DNA from: Capronia americana
Taxonomy: Eukaryota > Ascomycota > Eurotiomycetes > Chaetothyriales > Herpotrichiellaceae
Assembly: GCA_016110215.1 (NCBI GenBank)
Contig: JADWQD010000003.1
Coordinates: forward strand, 2,790,001 to 2,854,000
Length of the DNA: 64,000 nucleotides
Reading direction: 5' to 3'
The position numbers and the translations under genes are program-made. Within the stretch, counting starts at the first letter, position 1, and every line of letters starts with the position of its first letter. Below the pieces are notes generated by a model. The model did not search any database, was not told where the DNA came from, and saw only the letters and a list, made by a program, of their open reading frames with translations. Of this stretch, positions 11,335-21,696 are shown piece after piece.

Positions 11335-11863
11335 GATGCTAGATACGTGAAGATATGGATGTCATTGCCTGGGGATTTGGCGGGACCAAAACAACTGCGG
11401 TGAGCGAGCGAAGGTTAGCAGGTTGGCGACTGCATCTGCTCAGTCGCGTCGAGGGACAACAGCGCGTCGGCGGCACAATTACAGCAGTCACGTGCAACGG
11501 TTTCCCGCTCACGTGTCGGTCTGCAGCGTGACGTCATGCATCAGGAGCGCCGCCACCAGCAACACGAGCACCGCCTTCAGCTTCAGGGGCATGGCTTCTC
11601 CTGAACTGCCTCAGCCCATGCACGCTCAGCCCCTCCAGATTCAGACACCGATATTCGACGACCTCTTGGTTGCTGTTGGGGTTATAACCTTCTCGATCCC
11701 CCTTGAAGGCAGAGCACACCGAGCCCGTCAGACCAGGCAGCGACAAGCCAGGCAGTCATGACTCGGCTGTTCCCGTCTCGAGTGCTCGAGTTTTCCGTTA
11801 TCGATCACTGCCTGCGGAACTTCGATTCTGGATCCTTCAGCCTTAGCCAGATGACAGACCGTG
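11335..11863. promoter_or_regulatory. Bidirectional promoter DNA2 / sirtuin with two E-boxes and a CRE
   Basis: This is the intergenic region between the divergent start codons. It contains two palindromic CACGTG boxes (11489-11494 and 11510-11515) and a perfect palindromic TGACGTCA (11529-11536), all within 48 bp. CACGTG is a bHLH-type site and TGACGTCA an ATF/CREB-type bZIP site. Function is inferred from motif and position only. Confidence 0.55.
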
Positions 11864-13579
11864 ATGTGTAGCTTGCATCCCCTCTGTGAGGCGCGTCCAG
11901 TCATGCCAACAGGACATACAACACCAAAGTCTCGAGATCGACGTCCGCCGACAATGGCTTCTTCAGCACCTCAGTCTCCTGCTCATCGAGATGGCAACTC
12001 TTACTTTAGCACCTCCCCTGAGCGGCCATCCCCATCTAAACTTCTGCGCCTTCACCAACTCTTCATGGACCGAGCAACATCTCTTCCACCTCGGAGGCTC
12101 TCATCGCCGGCGAAGAAAACTCCGCAAATCAGACCTCGGCTCAACCAATACTACACCCTGGATCATGCCGTCTCACTCTTCAAGTCGTCTACAAATATTG
12201 TGGTCTTGACCGGTGCCGGTATCTCGACTTCTCTGGGCGTGCCCGACTTTCGTAGCGCGAATGGCGTGTACAAGCTCCTGGTGGATTCCGTGTACGATGA
12301 TCCGCAAGAGCTCTTCCACATCGAGAACTTCAAGGCTGACCCGGAAGAATTCTTCAAGCAAGCCGCGAAGGTGTTCCCTAAGATGCAGGGTCTCGTGCCG
12401 TCAGACGGCACTGCTTCTCCCTTGGTTCCGAAGTTTAGTCCGACGCACGCTTTCATTGCCATGCTACAAGCCAAGGGCAAGTTATTGACGAATTACACAC
12501 AAAATATCGACGGCCTCGAGGTTGCCGCTGGTGTGTCGCAATCCAAACTGATTCAATGCCATGGGACCTTGGCAACGGCCAGTTGTATGAGCTGCGGCAA
12601 AAGGGTTACAGCGCGGAAATACATGCCTGTGGTTCAAGCTGGAGGCGTGCCCTACTGCAAATGCTCGCTCGAGAATGGAGGGCCGAAACCCACCAAGACC
12701 AAGCAGCGCGGGCGTACCGGCAAAAAGAAGCGGAAACGAGACGAATACGAAGATAGCGACTCCGAAGATTCAAGCCCAAGGGCTGGATTCCCCAAAGGTC
12801 TGCTCAAACCTGATATGACTTTCTTCGGCGAAGACATTGCAGACTCTTACGCCCCTCGTCTGAAGCTTGATAAAAGTAAAGTGGACCTGCTCGTTATTGT
12901 TGGCACGTCACTGAAAGTCGAGCCCGTTAACGAAATGCTCCTGAATATCCCACCCACAGTTCCTCAAATCTGGATCAGCAAGGACCGATGCCAACGAGAG
13001 GGTGTCAAGGTGGACATTGAGTTGCTTGGCGAGTGCGACTTGATCCTCGAGGAGATTGCACGGCGCGCAGGCTGGCAGGACGCACTGAGCGAACGACTAT
13101 GGACAGGCGGCCAGGCGTCTGAATCGAAACCGTCCCAAGTCAAGCCGCCAGATCGAAGTCGAGAGAAAGACCGTCTTAAGGCGGAGGATGACGGCACCTC
13201 AGCAGTGAAGCCCGAGAGACCACTGCAAATCCGACAGAAATCGAATGAATCCCCGAGCCTGGCGATGAAACCGGCACCGGAGATCGTCATCAAAATTAAC
13301 GGTGAAGAAATTCCGCCAACACCTGGAGCGGATACTGCGCAAAAGTCGGATGAGCAGGCACTAGAATTGCCACCGGAGATTCCAGCTGAAATGAAGTCTG
13401 AGAATGGGTGTATGTCTGCGAAGAATGATCCACGAGGGAGAAATCCAGTCAGTTACGACAAGAAAGAAGACAGAAGACCGAGTCTGACGCAGCAAATGAC
13501 ATCGTCCTTGCCGCCGAAAGTAGTCGTCGAGCTCGAGGAAGGCACGAGAAACAGGTGGTACGTCAGGCGGGCAAAGTGA
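11864..13579 (+). CDS. NAD-dependent histone deacetylase, Hst3/Hst4-type sirtuin
   Basis: A single exon of 571 aa from the first ATG. Two later in-frame ATGs (11903 and 11954) are possible, and the last has the best context (ACAATGGC); residues before about 95 are not conserved, so the start is uncertain. The sirtuin core starts near residue 100. It shows GAGIS (G117), GVPDFRSANG, the TQNIDGLE motif, catalytic H233 in QCHGTL, and Zn ligands CMSC (241/244) and CKC (265/267). FFGEDI and GTSLKVEPVNE complete the NAD-binding fold. A Lys/Arg-then-Asp/Ser insert sits just after the Zn cysteines. The C-terminal ~150 residues are charged and disordered. This architecture fits Hst3/Hst4, which remove H3K56 acetylation after S phase in the nucleus, matching its divergent DNA2 neighbour. 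Confidence 0.85.
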   Translation: MCSLHPLCEARPVMPTGHTTPKSRDRRPPTMASSAPQSPAHRDGNSYFSTSPERPSPSKLLRLHQLFMDRATSLPPRRLSSPAKKTPQIRPRLNQYYTLDHAVSLFKSSTNIVVLTGAGISTSLGVPDFRSANGVYKLLVDSVYDDPQELFHIENFKADPEEFFKQAAKVFPKMQGLVPSDGTASPLVPKFSPTHAFIAMLQAKGKLLTNYTQNIDGLEVAAGVSQSKLIQCHGTLATASCMSCGKRVTARKYMPVVQAGGVPYCKCSLENGGPKPTKTKQRGRTGKKKRKRDEYEDSDSEDSSPRAGFPKGLLKPDMTFFGEDIADSYAPRLKLDKSKVDLLVIVGTSLKVEPVNEMLLNIPPTVPQIWISKDRCQREGVKVDIELLGECDLILEEIARRAGWQDALSERLWTGGQASESKPSQVKPPDRSREKDRLKAEDDGTSAVKPERPLQIRQKSNESPSLAMKPAPEIVIKINGEEIPPTPGADTAQKSDEQALELPPEIPAEMKSENGCMSAKNDPRGRNPVSYDKKEDRRPSLTQQMTSSLPPKVVVELEEGTRNRWYVRRAK

Positions 13580-14263
13580 GACATTGCAGGCCTTTGTTGG
13601 ATGAGGTCTCCGAATATTCCTGGTTGTGGCTACGGTTCTGGTTATGGAAAGGGGTTGTACAAAAGGGTGACTGTTCTTGGTTACGGGCTGTTGGACGGAG
13701 CATCAGCATTGGCATAGCAATGGGGCTGGTTTGGCTGGCGTGAAGGAGCTCCTTCCAGAGAAGCAAATGGTTGCGGATTGTATTGTATGACTGAAGCTTG
13801 GTTCGGTGCTTGGAAAGTGAGCATTGTTGGGGCTCTCCAGTCCTGAAAATCTATCTCTTAAGCGCTTTCTTTCCCGAATTAGAGTCCACGTACAGTGATT
13901 CTTCGCTTCAAGAAAGCAAGACGGGCGTTTCCCCTGAAGATGTATGTGCAGCCTACTTCCTCAACCTCTCTGTCGCACCTGAAGACGAGTCTCCGACCCA
14001 GATGTCTAGGGGAAACAGTTCTGCATTTTCCCCAGCATGGCCTGTGTAAGAGCGTCCGAGTCAGATTTCTTCCCGTCCAACGAGCACGCCCAGAGATGCT
14101 GCATGGAAGTGAATGCAAGCGTCTGCACTTCTTTCAGGCGATATCTGGGCTGAACGTGACTCCTACGCCACCCCATCTCCCGCAGTCTTTGATAACGCTT
14201 CCAACCCGGACGACGAAACAGGCAAGGCCGCATGTTGAGAATCTCCTCGTCTCGGTCGCCCTT
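13580..14263. other. Convergent 3' intergenic region
   Basis: This 684-bp region lies between the stop codons of the sirtuin and the mitochondrial carrier. No coding frame with family features and no RNA gene is seen. Confidence 0.5.
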
Positions 14264-15444
14264 CTAACCGACTGGCTGGGCGCCAAACTTCCTGAACCAA
14301 TCCATAACGCCGGTGTAGACCACCAGCAAGACACCACCTCCAGGACCGAGCCTCAACACCTTGGGCAAAAAGCCCTTGTACAGCGCGGCAAACCCCTCCT
14401 CCTTCATGATGGTGCCCAACCCAGGCCACGCCCAATTATACTTGGCCACCTGGCCGTTGATCTTTGGCGAATTCTGAATCCGCGACTTGACGACATCCAT
14501 GGGGGTGTTGAGGATCGTGCCCACCGTGCCTCCAATCGATCCGGAGATGAAATCGTTCACCATGGCCTTTCCGCGCTGCGACTTGTCGACCTTTGGCATC
14601 AGCGACTTGACCTGGAAGATACACCCGAAGTAGCCCGCATTCCAGAGGATGTGCCTCCATAGCGTAGACTCCAGGCCGTTATAGAGCGCCAGAGGCCCCT
14701 CCGCCTTCACCGTCTTGACCACCACGTCCACGATACCACTGTATTTGGCCGCGCTCGCGGGATCCTGCATTCTGATCTTAACGAGCTCGAAGGGGACCAC
14801 TACGAACGCCTCGGTCGCCCCCGCGGTCGCTCCGGTCAAGATCGCCAGCGGCTGTGTTTGTTTCTGCACGCCGAAGAGGTTGCGGTAGAAGATGCCCCAT
14901 GAATCGTTGGCAGCGAACTTGGTTGCGCGTTTGGGCGCTTCCATCATGATTGGCGCTGTGATACCTCGATACAGGCGCGAAGGGCCCTCGTTCTTGACAA
15001 TCTTGCGCAGGCAGTCGAACATGCCGTTGTAGAAGTCTTGGCCGGGAATCGGGACCTTGCCCTGGAGCTGGCTGCAGAGAAATAGGTTTAGCCAAACATG
15101 GCCTACCACGACAGCGGCTTGGGAATGAAGAGGGGCGGTGGAAGCTTACACTCTCGTCTTGACTACGTCCAGTGGATACCTAGAGAAGTGCATGTCAGTA
15201 CGCAGCACATAACTTGTGCGTCGCGACCATGTCGCATTGCAGTTTCGCTGCCCGAGTTTACGCGTACCCAGGGCTGCGGCAACTCACATTATGAGAATCT
15301 GTATTGGTTGTACGTCAGCCAGAGGTCAGATCGGTCGCATCTTTCCCTCAGCAAGGAGTCTGCTCTGCAACGCACCTCTGACACGCCAGCAATTGCCCCG
15401 GCGGCGATCTGATAGCCGAAGCCTAAAGGCTTCTCCGTCGTCAT
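14264..15444 (-). CDS. Mitochondrial 2-oxodicarboxylate-type carrier
   Basis: Four exons (15444-15376, 15298-15288, 15179-15150, 15071-14264) give 305 aa. Exon 2 is only 11 nt (ATTCTCATAAT), flanked by clean ACAG and GTGAGT splice sites; exon 3 is 30 nt. Splicing creates MTTEKPLGFGYQIAAG through ILIMYPLDVVKTRVQLQG, the expected start of the fold. The three carrier signatures are all present: P-L-D-V-V-K (P29-K34), P-F-E-L-V-K and P-M-D-V-V-K. The sequence most resembles Odc1/Odc2, which exchange 2-oxoadipate and 2-oxoglutarate across the inner membrane for lysine metabolism. The substrate is an inference from family resemblance. Six transmembrane helices are expected. Confidence 0.9.
15288..15298 (-). 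other. 11-nt internal microexon of the mitochondrial carrier gene
   Basis: The exon ATTCTCATAAT is preceded by CAATACAG and followed by GTGAGT on the minus strand. It supplies residues I-L-I and two bases of M between VSE (exon 1) and YPLDVVK (exon 3). Skipping it would shift the reading frame. Confidence 0.85.
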
Positions 15445-16423
15445 CTTGTCTCTTGAGCTGTCGTGTGCTTTATCCGGGGTTCGCAGGGTCTACGCCAGGA
15501 CGGGCCGAGGACGCGGAAGGTGAGGTAGAAAGGAGCTCAAACTGCGGCCGACCACACAAAGGCGAGGACGAGAGGAGGAAGGGAGAAGGTAGACGGGCTG
15601 AAGTGACTGCGAAATACCTGATATCCACCTCAAAGCGCAATGAATTGCAATGTTGAACAAGCGACAGAAATATCTGGTGCAGGTCGGGACGACTCCGATT
15701 AATTCGCGAAATTTGGGAGCTGCTGGGTTGGAGACGCGGGAAAATCAGGGGCAACCCCAATGCTTGGAGGCGGCGGCCACGCAGAATCGTCTGAATCGGT
15801 GCCGATGCCGCCCTCGGGTAAGGACACGAGTGGTCCGTTGTGCCTGCACCCGGTGGGCAGGTACGGAGTAGCCCGATATCTAAGTTTAGGCGGTTTGCTA
15901 AGAGACTGAATTGACGCTTGCAACCAAAGAGATCCTGGAGCAAAGACCTTCATCTACGTCGACGAGAGTGTCTCGTCCGGTCACTCCTGATCTTGCTACC
16001 AATTCATGAGCTTACAACCTGCCTCTACCTACAATACATGTGTGACTGGGCCGCCCCCAATGATCTTGCGCCACGTAACAAAGGGAATAGAAAGATCAGA
16101 ACGAGGGGGTATCAATCGCAAAGCTCAACTGAAATTACTGAACGACAAATCTGACACCGCAACCACCAGACGTCTCATTCCCCTGTTCCGTGGAAGTGAT
16201 GTTGAATAATGAAAGACGTACGCAAAAGCCTTCGATACAAAGCTTCAGGGGTGTGGAAGATCCCTAGAACGTGTGGTCTCTTTGATAACGCAAATGATAG
16301 GCAAGGTCTGTGTCCCTTGCAGTGGAAAGGAAGTCGAATGAATGTGCCGTGTTGTCTCTCTGCTTGTTGACAGCGGCGTCTTGGATACGTTTCTGACGTG
16401 AATGGCAATGTCGTAAAGTCTCA
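15445..16423. other. Intergenic region upstream of the carrier gene
   Basis: This holds the carrier promoter and the 3' UTR of the bHLH gene. Overlapping short frames on both strands have no recognisable features. No RNA gene is seen. Confidence 0.4.
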
Positions 16424-18037
16424 TTAGTTGAGTTCCATGAACTCGTCTTCTTCTTTGAAGCTGATGCCTGGGTGTCCAGCGCTGTTCCAGTATTGTGGTT
16501 GTCCAGGTCCACCGCTGCCACTGTTGGTGCCACTACCGCCGCTGTGGAACCCAGGGCTGAGTTCAAAGTTACTTTGCGGACTGAGGCTGGGGTTGTTCCG
16601 ACTTTGAATGCGCTCACCGGCGAGATTAGTATGTCGCGGGACTCGCAGGCCGGTGCCGTCCGTTCTGGTGTAAGAGAACGTGCTGGGGTCATTTTTCTCC
16701 ATGGCTTCCAAGACTTCTGAGCGCATGCGTTTCTCATCGTCCGTGATTTGGAAGGGCCATTGACCACCAAGCGACTGGATGTACTGAACAAGTTCATCCT
16801 CTTGTTGATATTTTTGGTGAAGCGCCCACATCAAATCTCGGGTCCATGAGACTGCGCCGTTGAGAATGTCACCCTTGTTGGGACCTTTCTCCTTCTCCTC
16901 GATCGGCAGGCCGATTGTGATATTGCCAGCACTGCTGGCAGCCCGCCGACCGGCGGCACCCACGAGCAATGACGTGGCGGTGTTGTTGGCGTTGGGTGGA
17001 CTCATGCTTGTAGCACCCACACTGGGTGACATCGGCCCATTGCTTTGCAACTGCTTCTTGACCTTGTCATCATCCAGACGATGTTGTGGGACCAAGTGTG
17101 AGAGATCTTGGATCCGCTCGTTGATATTGTCTCGCCGTCTCCGCTCGACGGCATTGTGAGAGGCTCGTCTTCTTCGCTTCTTCGCCTCGGCGGTCTCTGC
17201 ATTGCTGGTGCTGAAGCCATGTTCAACCTTGGCTGGTAGTGAGGCGTGGTGGCTGGGTCCCAGTGTTTCGGAGATCCCGGCATGTTGAATGCCGTTTCCA
17301 GGTGACGACAGCGGAGAGTCGATGTATGACTGCAAACTGCCAGGCGTACTGTCGTACTGTCCGGACATACTTTTAGCATGGGGCGCTCTGATAGGACGAC
17401 CGTTTGCAGGATTTCCCGAGTCCGGGGTCCCGATCTGAAGGCCTGCAATTCCGGCTGGTCGGGGGCTCAGCGGGGATCTCTGGTCTGACGATTTGCGAAT
17501 TGAATTAATGCTTGGACGCTTGTGCTGAAGCCCTTGATGAGAAGGCATATGCTGTGGCAGTGAACCCATGGGTCGAAACTGGCTGTAGTCGAAGCCGTTG
17601 AGGAATGGGCTCTGAATTGGAGCGTTGTCGGGTGTACTGGAGTAAATGTTGGGCATCTGGTTCTGGGAGTTGACCTGAACAGCGCCGGGGCCCTTGTTGT
17701 TGTTGCTGGGTTGGTTTAGGGTGGTGAAGTCATTAAACATGCCATCGCCATCGTTGTTGGAAAAGCCAAGGGAATCTAGAAGTTCATCCTCGCCGTAGCC
17801 TGAGTTCCCCATGCTGAAACCGGAGGCCATGTTGTTTCCTCCGTAGTTGAATGGCACACTGCCATAATTGGTGAGGTCGTTGGGGTCTACGCCGGCGCTT
17901 GCGTGCTGATTGGTGAATTGGTTACCATAGCCTTGAGAGAGGCCAAAATTTGACGACGACCTGAAATGATTCGGGTTGTTGCCCATGTCGTCGGGCTCGC
18001 TCTTGATGTAAGGCATCCCAGAAGATGAGTGTGTCAT
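16424..18037 (-). CDS. bHLH transcription factor with an expanded loop
   Basis: A single exon of 537 aa. The first ~280 residues are Asn/Gly/Ser/Pro-rich, as in an activation-type disordered region. The basic region and helix 1 (about 284-315) read KKRRRRASHNAVERRRRDN then INERIQDLSHLVP; the H-x3-E-R-x-R pattern (HNAVERRR) is the E-box-contacting type. Helix 2 (NKGDILNGAVSWTRDLMWAL, from about 386) comes only after about 70 loop residues rich in Ser, Gly and Pro. A coiled extension (HQKYQQEDELVQYIQSLGG) follows. Related fungal HLH factors with a similar long loop exist, but their targets are not well defined, so no symbol is given. The start ATG at 18037 fits the SSSGMPYIKSEPDD opening. The upstream region is unusually long. 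Confidence 0.85.
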   Translation of the reverse strand: MTHSSSGMPYIKSEPDDMGNNPNHFRSSSNFGLSQGYGNQFTNQHASAGVDPNDLTNYGSVPFNYGGNNMASGFSMGNSGYGEDELLDSLGFSNNDGDGMFNDFTTLNQPSNNNKGPGAVQVNSQNQMPNIYSSTPDNAPIQSPFLNGFDYSQFRPMGSLPQHMPSHQGLQHKRPSINSIRKSSDQRSPLSPRPAGIAGLQIGTPDSGNPANGRPIRAPHAKSMSGQYDSTPGSLQSYIDSPLSSPGNGIQHAGISETLGPSHHASLPAKVEHGFSTSNAETAEAKKRRRRASHNAVERRRRDNINERIQDLSHLVPQHRLDDDKVKKQLQSNGPMSPSVGATSMSPPNANNTATSLLVGAAGRRAASSAGNITIGLPIEEKEKGPNKGDILNGAVSWTRDLMWALHQKYQQEDELVQYIQSLGGQWPFQITDDEKRMRSEVLEAMEKNDPSTFSYTRTDGTGLRVPRHTNLAGERIQSRNNPSLSPQSNFELSPGFHSGGSGTNSGSGGPGQPQYWNSAGHPGISFKEEDEFMELN

Positions 18038-21000
18038 GATCCCACAGGGAAGGGAGTCAAAGGGTTGAGTGGGGTTTGGCGAAATATATTCGAAATCTTA
18101 GCTCGTGCTTTTGGTCGGATATCACTCAGCAAACAGGTCGAATCAAGCGGCTATAGCCATCGGGATTCTGATTCGATGATGCGCTTATGACTGATGGTGA
18201 CGCCGGTTAGCGAGGGAAGTCCTGTCCCGTGAAGCTGCGAGTGAATGGACCAGGGTGATAATCACAAACAGGTCAAGACGTGAATTTAACGCCAAGGGGA
18301 GTCACTGGCTGAGAGCGACAAGGCTGACGGCAATATGCGCTGTCAGCGATGACACGCAGTCGCCGGCCTTATTCCGTCACAAGAGATGTATGGCAATATG
18401 GAAGGTCGTGCTGTCCGAAGCGAAACCGCTGTCCCGAATTGAACGGCTGCAGATCGATCTCCCACCGCGGTGTGTATTTCGGAGTAGTATCTGTCCGGAA
18501 TCGCCGATGTTGCTCTTTTCAATGCGCCAGTGATATACCAAGATGGCCTGAACGGCCGTACGATGCGCAAACCGAGGAGCTTGCGGGTGAATGGCGAGAC
18601 TTCTCAGACTTGCGCTGAGTGCGGTGAGGAAGAGGGTGTCCCGTATCGCTCGAATCGGGAGGCAGGCCGGTCGCTGGAAGGATAAAGGGCAGAGTCAAAG
18701 TGACTTCAGGTATTGCGGGCGGCGATGTGCAAGCAACAGAGTCGATGTTGCGAAGAGAAGAAGTCGTCGTAATGGATTAGTCGGCGGGAGGCGAATTGAA
18801 CACAGTGTTCGGGATGGCGAGGCTCCGGGTTGTTGTTTAAAGGGTAGAATGCGGTGTGTGGTTGTTGGATGCCCGTGCGGAGGGAGGTTACGAGTACAGT
18901 CAGGTAAGTTTGTGGCAGTGACAGTGACGGGTGGGGGAAGTGTGGTTTTGGTGCGACCGAGTATCCGTGACTGCGTGCCAGTGAGCGGAATGAGCTTCCA
19001 GTCTTGAGAGGGAAGTCGGGACGGACTCGGAGAGCAGAGCAGGGGCTGTATGGTTGGCAGTGAACCGACGAAGGGAGAGCGAGTGCCTAAGCTGCCCCAA
19101 AGATCGAGACGGCCAATGGAATTCCAGCCTCGATCTGGCCTCAAATCGATCTTGGCAAGAGGCGGGGCTGACGGTGAAACCTGCTTGTCGCGAAAGCACA
19201 GGTCACTTCTTTGAGTCAAATATGCCACGAGGGACGTCGATTGGACTGTGCACCGTGGGATGACGGCTGAGACTTGACGTTTGACTGGCAGTGTCTCTTG
19301 ACGGCCAGCTTCAGTGCTTCAAGTGTACGTGCGGGTTGAGAGCTAAGATCTTTCGAGTTGCCAATGGCGGGGACCCCTTTGGAGGGGCAATCGGCGAGGT
19401 GTTACAGGTGATAACGGTATGCAAGATAAAGAGTAGCGGGCTGAGCAGCGACAGTCTTGACGTGACCAGGGAGATCTAGACAGATTGTCTTTGCAACGGC
19501 CAACCCGGATCGGCGGCGGCTTTTATATACATGCAAGGCTGTGGTTGTGACTACTAAAACAGGCTGCCCTTGCGCATTCACACCCTGCTGCCATCCCCCG
19601 CTGCATACGCTTGCCCACCCTTTCACCTCGTTCATCTTCACTGCTTCCTTCCCTGCTGCCGCCGCAAAGCCACATGAGGCGGCGTGCAGGGTACCGGAGG
19701 CCACCGGGAAACCAATCAATGCACATTCACAAGGCTTGGGCCTGGTCTGATATGAGCGGGATGAGGAAGCGGGTGGATCCCGAATGGGTGTGAACCCTAA
19801 ATTTGCAGTGAAGACCGAGGCCATCAAGGCATCACCGGCACGGACGAGATTCCTTGATGAGTCCATCCCCTATGTTTGCCAACTTAATGTCTCAGATGCT
19901 GATGTAGAGGTCATCACTCGCGACGAACTCAGCCCTTACCCTGATAGCCGTGTTCAAGTACACCCTCTCCGGGCCCTTTTGACCGGCATGACTTGTAGCA
20001 AGGCAGTCATTACATCAGTAGATCACCGGAAGTGGTGGTAACCTGGGCGGAACGGGTCAGTCGCCCCCTCAGGAGGATCATTTGCTCGCTTTTCAGGGTA
20101 ATGGGAGGTCAGTCCAAGCCACAGTCACCCCTAAACTGGCCGTCAAGGCTGCGACGTGCGTATCCCCTAGTATTCCAGAAAAGTCATCGAGCTTGCGGAT
20201 TACTACTATGTACAGTGTTCCAATTCCACCATGCCCACCCAGGTCACCTCCACCTCGGCCGAAGGAGCGCAGGGCACATCCAGTGGTGGCAAGACTGCGG
20301 GCGGGTTGGCTCACGAACGTTTCCATTCAGCCTGGAATGCTGTGCGACATCCCACGGCGATTAGATCTAAAGAAACTGCCCCATAGGCAATGTTCGTCCT
20401 TTTGAATCTCTGACCGCCCCCGCCAGGCCAGTATGACAACCCCGGCATGTTCTGCATCCGGCGTGCATTGAGCATGTACATACCTTACGCCGCGTGTTTG
20501 TCTCTGTCCTGCAGAGTAGCAGTAGGACAGACGCTCCGTGCGGCGTGTGCCCCCGGAATAAACCCTGTCTCTAAATGAGGAGACTCGTATCGCTTCAGGT
20601 GGCTGAAGCACATAGTGTGCATGGACAAGCAGATCTCGTGTTGGCAAACCCGCACGCAAAGCGCGAGCTGCCTTCGGTTCGTTCCATCCGAGGGTCCTCA
20701 GCTTCAGCTTGGCTGGGCTCGCCAGGCGCTCCAAGCCCAACAGTGCATTACCAAATCCGCGCAGTGATGAGTCCCTAGACAGCAGCTTGAGTGGGCTCGA
20801 CCGTTGGTTAGCGGCGGAGGCAGCTTCTTGGAGGTGCGCTTAGAGCACTTTGTCGTTCTGTTCAAGGCATAGTTTCGTATCACTGGGTCAGTTCTGCTGC
20901 ACATGCGAGAAATACTTACATGATGGTGGGCAATAGAGGGTCCTGCATGAGGAGACCCGAAGAGCCATGATTGGAAGCGCGGCCTGTCAGGTTGTCAGGG

Positions 21001-21696
21001 TTTGCTGGATTAGTTTTAGGGCAACGGTGGCAGCTTGATCTGCGGTTGCCGGACTTGCCTTCGTCACTCACCCTTTCGCAAGTGCCCGAGGCCGTTCTAT
21101 GCTCGATACAGCAGCCTGCTCTGAGTTGCCTCTACACAGTCCACGTTCTGGCCTCGACTCCCGCGTCGCCGCTACCAGCTGTCCGATCCGCCTCAATCAA
21201 CCTTGAGAATCCTTCTCCGCCTTCTACAACGTCGGTGAACCCCGCGGCCGTAACCTTGCAGAGCACCCACTGCAGGCATCCGGCACAGCGCCTCCTCCCC
21301 CGGGCTGGCCATCCTATCTGCTGCCTCCAACACACAAGTACAATTGCATGCGCCCGAAGAAGGTTGACTCTACACGGCATTGCTTTTCGCGTCGGACTTG
21401 GCCCTGCTATCCACACGATCAGCCTTGACTTGGTTGTGGTCACAAGCGAGAACCCTGCGCTGCGCTAGCATCAAGCTCCCAATCGTCAACGCCTTTCCTC
21501 CTCCAACTGTTGTCTACCTTTCCTGAGCTGGCAAGCTACAAGGCCTTAGAAGCTTCCAAAGGAGCTAGGGGCAAATCTTCCAAGAACCAGAGGATCAAAA
21601 GTGGGCAAAGTTGATTCCACCGAGTGTCACGTCCTTTACGGATTGACTCACATTCCCAACCAGCCAAACCTGAAGGAGGACTGACCGGTCATCGCC
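18038..21696. promoter_or_regulatory. Long divergent intergenic region between bHLH factor and SFT2
   Basis: No recognisable gene is seen over 3.66 kb. It probably contains a long regulated promoter or 5' leader for the bHLH factor and the SFT2 promoter. The best uninterpreted frame is a minus-strand ATG-to-stop frame of 154 codons at 19402-19866, of weak coding character. Teloboxes-like hexamers and short frames occur at about chance level. Confidence 0.4.
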
